Positions 4,782 through 7,375 of a stretch of DNA of 7,375 bases are shown piece after piece (within the stretch, counting starts at the first letter, position 1; every line of letters starts with the position of its first letter). The notes under the pieces are model-generated. The model worked only from the letters and a program-made list of their open reading frames with translations, had not been told where the DNA came from and did not search any database. A program made the translations under genes and the position numbers. The stretch is taken from assembly GCA_964384675.1 (NCBI GenBank), contig CAYLNK010000333.1, positions 1 to 7,375 of the forward strand. Reading direction: 5' to 3'. Source of the stretch: CAYLNK01 sp964384675. Its GTDB lineage: Bacteria > Acidobacteriota > Thermoanaerobaculia > UBA5066.

Positions 4782-6869
4782 ATGACGCAGTTCGAAGAGG
4801 GCAACCTCCTCCAGGGAACGTACGAGATCCTCTCGAAGATGAACGAGGGGGGGATGGGCGCCATCTACAAGGTGCGCCATCGCCACCTCGACGAGATCCG
4901 CGTCGTCAAGGTGCTCCGGCCCGACCTCCTGGACAACGAGGAGATGGTCCAGCGCTTCACCCAGGAGGCGCAGCTCGTCACGAAGCTGAAGCACCCGAAC
5001 ATCGCCTCGATCTACGACTTCGTCGTCGACCCCGACGGGATGTCGTACATCGTGATGGAGTTCGTCGACGGCTCGAACCTGGCGCAGGTCCTGGGGCTCA
5101 TCGGGCCGCCTTCGCTGACCGTGGCTCTCGAGGTCGCCCGCCAGACCCTGGGGGCGCTCGGCTACCTGCACCGCCGGAAGATCGTTCACCGGGACGTCTC
5201 GGCCGCCAACATCATGCTGGCGGTGTCGGAGGAGGACGGGAAGCTCCACGCCAAGCTGATCGACATGGGGCTCGCCAAGTCCCTGGAGACGAACAAGGGG
5301 ATGACGTCGACGGGCGTCATCATGGGGAACCTCTACTACGCCTCTCCCGAGCAGCTCGGCCAGCTGGCCGAGGGGGAGACCCTCGACGGGCGGAGCGACG
5401 TCTACTCGCTCGGCGCGGTCCTGTACGAGCTGGTCACGGGACGCCGCGCCTTCACCGGAAAGACGCCCATGGAGCTGGTCACGGCGCACGCGCTCCGCCC
5501 CCCGCTCGGCTTCGACGTCTCCGATCCGTCGGGGCGGGTGCCGGAGGAGCTGCGCGCGGTGATCCTCCGGTCCCTCGCCAAGAAGCCGTCGGAGCGGTTC
5601 CAGACCGCCGAGGAGTTCGCCGAGGCCCTCCTGCCGATCCAGCAGCGCCAGGCCGAGGAGATCGACGTCGGGTTCGTGAAGCAGCTGGTCCAGTCCGCGA
5701 GACCGAAGTCGTCGCCCACGAACCCCGGTCTCGGCCGGCGACGGCAGAGCCCGGGCCGAACCCCGCTCCCCGAGAGCGGTCCGCGGTCCTCGACCCCGGC
5801 CGGGCTCCGGTCCTCGGGCGCGGCGGGGCTCCGGTCGTCCACCCCGGCGCCGATGGACGGGAAGACCAGCGTGGAGAGCGCGCCGCCGCGGCGCGTGACC
5901 GACCGGCCGACTTCGTCCGACGCCACGCGGCTCGTCAGCAACCTGCCGATCCCGATGACGACCCGCGGGACGCCCGTCCGGACGGCGCTCTTCGTCGCGA
6001 TACCCGTCGCGGTGGTCGCCGCGGTCGGGACGCTTCTCTTCAGCCGTTCGCCCGGAAAGCCCGCGGCCCCGCCGGTCGCCACCCGGCCGATCGGGCCCCG
6101 TCCCACGCCCGTGCGAGCCGAACCGACCCCCGTCCCGACGGCTCCACCCCTGGCGACGCCGACGCAAGGGCCTCGGGTCGAGGAGATGACGGCGGCGGCC
6201 GCCGCCAGGGCCAAGGCCGAGGCGGCTCGCGACTACGCGGAGAAGGCGCGCCTCCGGGCGGAGAAGGCGGGGGCGCGGGACCTGCCGGCCTATGCGCGAG
6301 GCGCCCGGAGCCAGAAGGACGGCGAGGCCAGGCTCGCGGCCGCGCGGGTGCCGGAGGCGCTCCGCGCGTTCGAGCAGGCCTCCGAGGCGTTCGCGGAGGC
6401 GGAGACCTCGGCCGTCGATTCGGCCCGCCAGAAGCTGGTCGACCGGGCGAACGCCACCCCCGTCGTACCGCCCACATCCGTCCCTCCGACACCGCGCCCG
6501 ACCGAGACCGCGGCGCCCCGGCCGACCGTGGAGAAGCCGAAGGCGCCGACCGAGGACGAGCGGGTGCGCGCCGCCGTGGACCGCTACGCGGCCGCCCAGT
6601 CGCAGCTGGACGTCGACCAGTACATCAAGGTGTTCCCCTCGCTCGCCGCCCAGCGCTCCAGGCTGGAGGAGGCGTTCCGGAGCTACCGGTCGCAGAGCCT
6701 CGAGGTGGACGTGAAGAAGGTCGAGCTCGATGGCGACAAGGCGACGGTGAGGGCGGTCGAGACCCGCACGTTCGTCCCGAAGGTCGGGAGCGAGGGACGC
6801 GACACCCGCCCGGTGGTGCTGCGGCTGCAGCTCGTCGCGGGCGAGTGGGTCATCACCAGGCGCGAGTAG
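4782..6869 (+). CDS. Transmembrane Ser/Thr protein kinase with extracytoplasmic sensor region
   Basis: 695-residue PknB-type kinase. The cytoplasmic kinase domain spans about 14-285: Gly-rich loop NEGGMGAIYK (21-30), ATP-binding K43 in VVKVL, helix-C E62 in FTQEAQ, catalytic loop HRDVSAAN (136-143, D138 and N143 present), metal-binding D161 in DMG, activation segment with T175/S176/T177 ending in YYASPEQ, DVYSLG (206-211) and terminal R272. Two positions differ from the canon: S140 replaces the HRDLK lysine and M162 replaces the DFG phenylalanine. A Ser/Pro/Arg-rich juxtamembrane stretch (303-399) holds three octapeptide repeats. One membrane helix follows at about 400-419. Outside are a Pro-rich linker (424-466), an Ala/Glu/Lys-rich helical part (467-556), a second Pro-rich linker and a C-terminal alpha+beta domain (591-695) that resembles the NTF2-like fold. 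The ATG has no clear SD, but the next Met would remove the start of the kinase domain. Substrates and signal are unknown. Confidence 0.94.
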   Translation: MTQFEEGNLLQGTYEILSKMNEGGMGAIYKVRHRHLDEIRVVKVLRPDLLDNEEMVQRFTQEAQLVTKLKHPNIASIYDFVVDPDGMSYIVMEFVDGSNLAQVLGLIGPPSLTVALEVARQTLGALGYLHRRKIVHRDVSAANIMLAVSEEDGKLHAKLIDMGLAKSLETNKGMTSTGVIMGNLYYASPEQLGQLAEGETLDGRSDVYSLGAVLYELVTGRRAFTGKTPMELVTAHALRPPLGFDVSDPSGRVPEELRAVILRSLAKKPSERFQTAEEFAEALLPIQQRQAEEIDVGFVKQLVQSARPKSSPTNPGLGRRRQSPGRTPLPESGPRSSTPAGLRSSGAAGLRSSTPAPMDGKTSVESAPPRRVTDRPTSSDATRLVSNLPIPMTTRGTPVRTALFVAIPVAVVAAVGTLLFSRSPGKPAAPPVATRPIGPRPTPVRAEPTPVPTAPPLATPTQGPRVEEMTAAAAARAKAEAARDYAEKARLRAEKAGARDLPAYARGARSQKDGEARLAAARVPEALRAFEQASEAFAEAETSAVDSARQKLVDRANATPVVPPTSVPPTPRPTETAAPRPTVEKPKAPTEDERVRAAVDRYAAAQSQLDVDQYIKVFPSLAAQRSRLEEAFRSYRSQSLEVDVKKVELDGDKATVRAVETRTFVPKVGSEGRDTRPVVLRLQLVAGEWVITRRE
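5778..5849 (+). repeat. Three tandem 24-bp units encoding an octapeptide in the kinase juxtamembrane region
   Basis: Units 5778-5801, 5802-5825 and 5826-5849 encode GPRSSTPA, GLRSSGAA and GLRSSTPA (residues 333-356). Units 2 and 3 share GGGCTCCGGTC at the DNA level. The R-S-S and T-P contexts are plausible phosphorylation sites, which is inference. Confidence 0.7.
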
Positions 6870-6873
6870 CGGG

Positions 6874-7375
6874 CTAGCGGCGCTTCCGGGCCGCCGCCGG
6901 CGTCGGCGCCGTTCCGGCCGCGGCGCTCACGTTCTTGCTCAGCTCGGTCACGATCGCCTGCAGGTCGGCCTTCAGCGTCGCGACGTCCGCGGACGAGACG
7001 TGGCTCGCCGCGAGGATCGCCTGAACGTCCGAGACGGCGGCGTCGATCTCGGCCTGCGAGATGCCGGCGCTGTTCAGCACGGTCCTCAGGTCGTCGGCCA
7101 GACGGGCGACCTCGGCGGTCGAGAGCTTCTTGTCGGCGACGGCGCTCGAGAGGTCGGCCGAGAGCTTCTGCACCGACTCGGACGACGGCTTCGTGGCGCC
7201 CTGCGCCATCGACAGCAGGTCGCTCTTCAGCTGCGTGACCATCTCGGGCGTCACGGTCGACTTGCCGGCGATCGCCTGCAGATCGGACTTCAACTTTTCG
7301 AGGTTCCCCTGCTGTGCGGTGCTCGGCGCGGGCGCCGTCGACGGGGCCGACCCCGCGGGCGGCTCCGCCGCCTTG
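6874..7375 (-). CDS. Alpha-helical repeat protein of unknown function (partial, start beyond the window)
   Basis: The frame is open to the right edge with no stop, so 167 C-terminal codons are visible and the start lies outside. A TTG at 7293 is inside the protein and is not taken as the start. The visible N-terminal part is a Pro/Ala/Ser linker (KAAEPPAGSAPSTAPAPSTA), as is common after a signal peptide or lipobox, suggesting export but not proving it. Then come five tandem 21-22-residue units plus a half unit, of form LKxDLxxIxxxxxhsxxeV, predicted to be short amphipathic helices. The tail is Ala/Pro-rich and ends in ARKRR. There are no cysteines, membrane helices or catalytic motifs. Similar repeats occur, as I recall, in hypothetical proteins of Acidobacteriota and Verrucomicrobiota. 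Its stop is 4 bp from the stop of the convergent kinase gene. Confidence 0.8.
   Translation of the reverse strand, partial: KAAEPPAGSAPSTAPAPSTAQQGNLEKLKSDLQAIAGKSTVTPEMVTQLKSDLLSMAQGATKPSSESVQKLSADLSSAVADKKLSTAEVARLADDLRTVLNSAGISQAEIDAAVSDVQAILAASHVSSADVATLKADLQAIVTELSKNVSAAAGTAPTPAAARKRR
6931..7293 (-). repeat. Tandem 21-22-residue protein repeat, 5 full units and one partial
   Basis: Units in protein order: 7293-7231 (LKSDLQAIAGKSTVTPEM..), 7230-7165 (LKSDLLSMAQ.., 22 residues), 7164-7102 (LSADLSSAVA..), 7101-7039 (LADDLRTVLN..), 7038-6976 (AVSDVQAILA..), and partial 6975-6931 (LKADLQAIVTELSKN). An Asp at position 4 is present in every unit, followed by a hydrophobic residue at 5 and a second conserved hydrophobic residue near 19. 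Confidence 0.75.

Noticed and set aside
4245..6167. Long open frame of 640 codons on the minus strand opposite the hydrolase and kinase genes
   Set aside because: It lies antisense to genes with clear family motifs, its product is Arg/Gly/Pro-rich low complexity, and long antisense frames are expected at this GC content.
6467..6540. Pro/Thr-rich tandem coding repeats in the kinase as a possible mobile or CRISPR-like repeat
   Set aside because: The units are irregular, in frame and typical of a flexible extracytoplasmic linker; no regular repeat-spacer pattern exists in the window.
7291..7293. TTG as the start of the repeat protein
   Set aside because: The frame continues open to the window edge through a Pro/Ala linker, and this Leu is the first position of repeat unit 1, so it is internal.

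Overview
This window is strongly GC-rich (around 70% by eye) bacterial chromosomal DNA. Codon third positions are almost all G or C, so most alternative frames are open by chance. A transmembrane Ser/Thr kinase, a response regulator fused to a sensor domain, an ABC-2 exporter and several secreted or helical-repeat proteins fit a high-GC environmental bacterium of the Acidobacteriota (Thermoanaerobaculia-like) or Myxococcota type. That placement rests on gene style only. There are no rRNA, tRNA, phage, transposon or CRISPR sequences.

Layout. The left half (1-3614) is read on the minus strand. In transcription order it holds an ABC ATPase (3614-2598), an ABC-2 permease (2601-1747, 4-bp ATGA overlap), a secreted protein of unknown function (1721-717), then a short gap with two hairpins, and a response regulator whose downstream part runs off the left edge (639-1). 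A divergent, locally AT-rich intergenic region (3615-3742) separates this from a plus-strand group: an alpha/beta hydrolase (3743-4462), a small FmdB-type zinc-ribbon protein (4493-4735) and a 695-residue membrane Ser/Thr kinase (4782-6869). A minus-strand gene for a repetitive helical protein (7375-6874, start outside the window) converges on the kinase with only 4 bp between the stops.

How the genes may work together. The ATPase and permease form one exporter, and the co-directional secreted protein is probably co-expressed. The kinase and the response regulator are signalling proteins, but nothing in the sequence links them to each other or to the transporter. I see no convincing undescribed multi-gene system. 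The points most worth following are the kinase's non-canonical catalytic motifs and octapeptide repeat, the 21-residue repeat protein, the hydrolase's unusual nucleophile elbow, and the hairpin that covers the response regulator's ribosome binding site.
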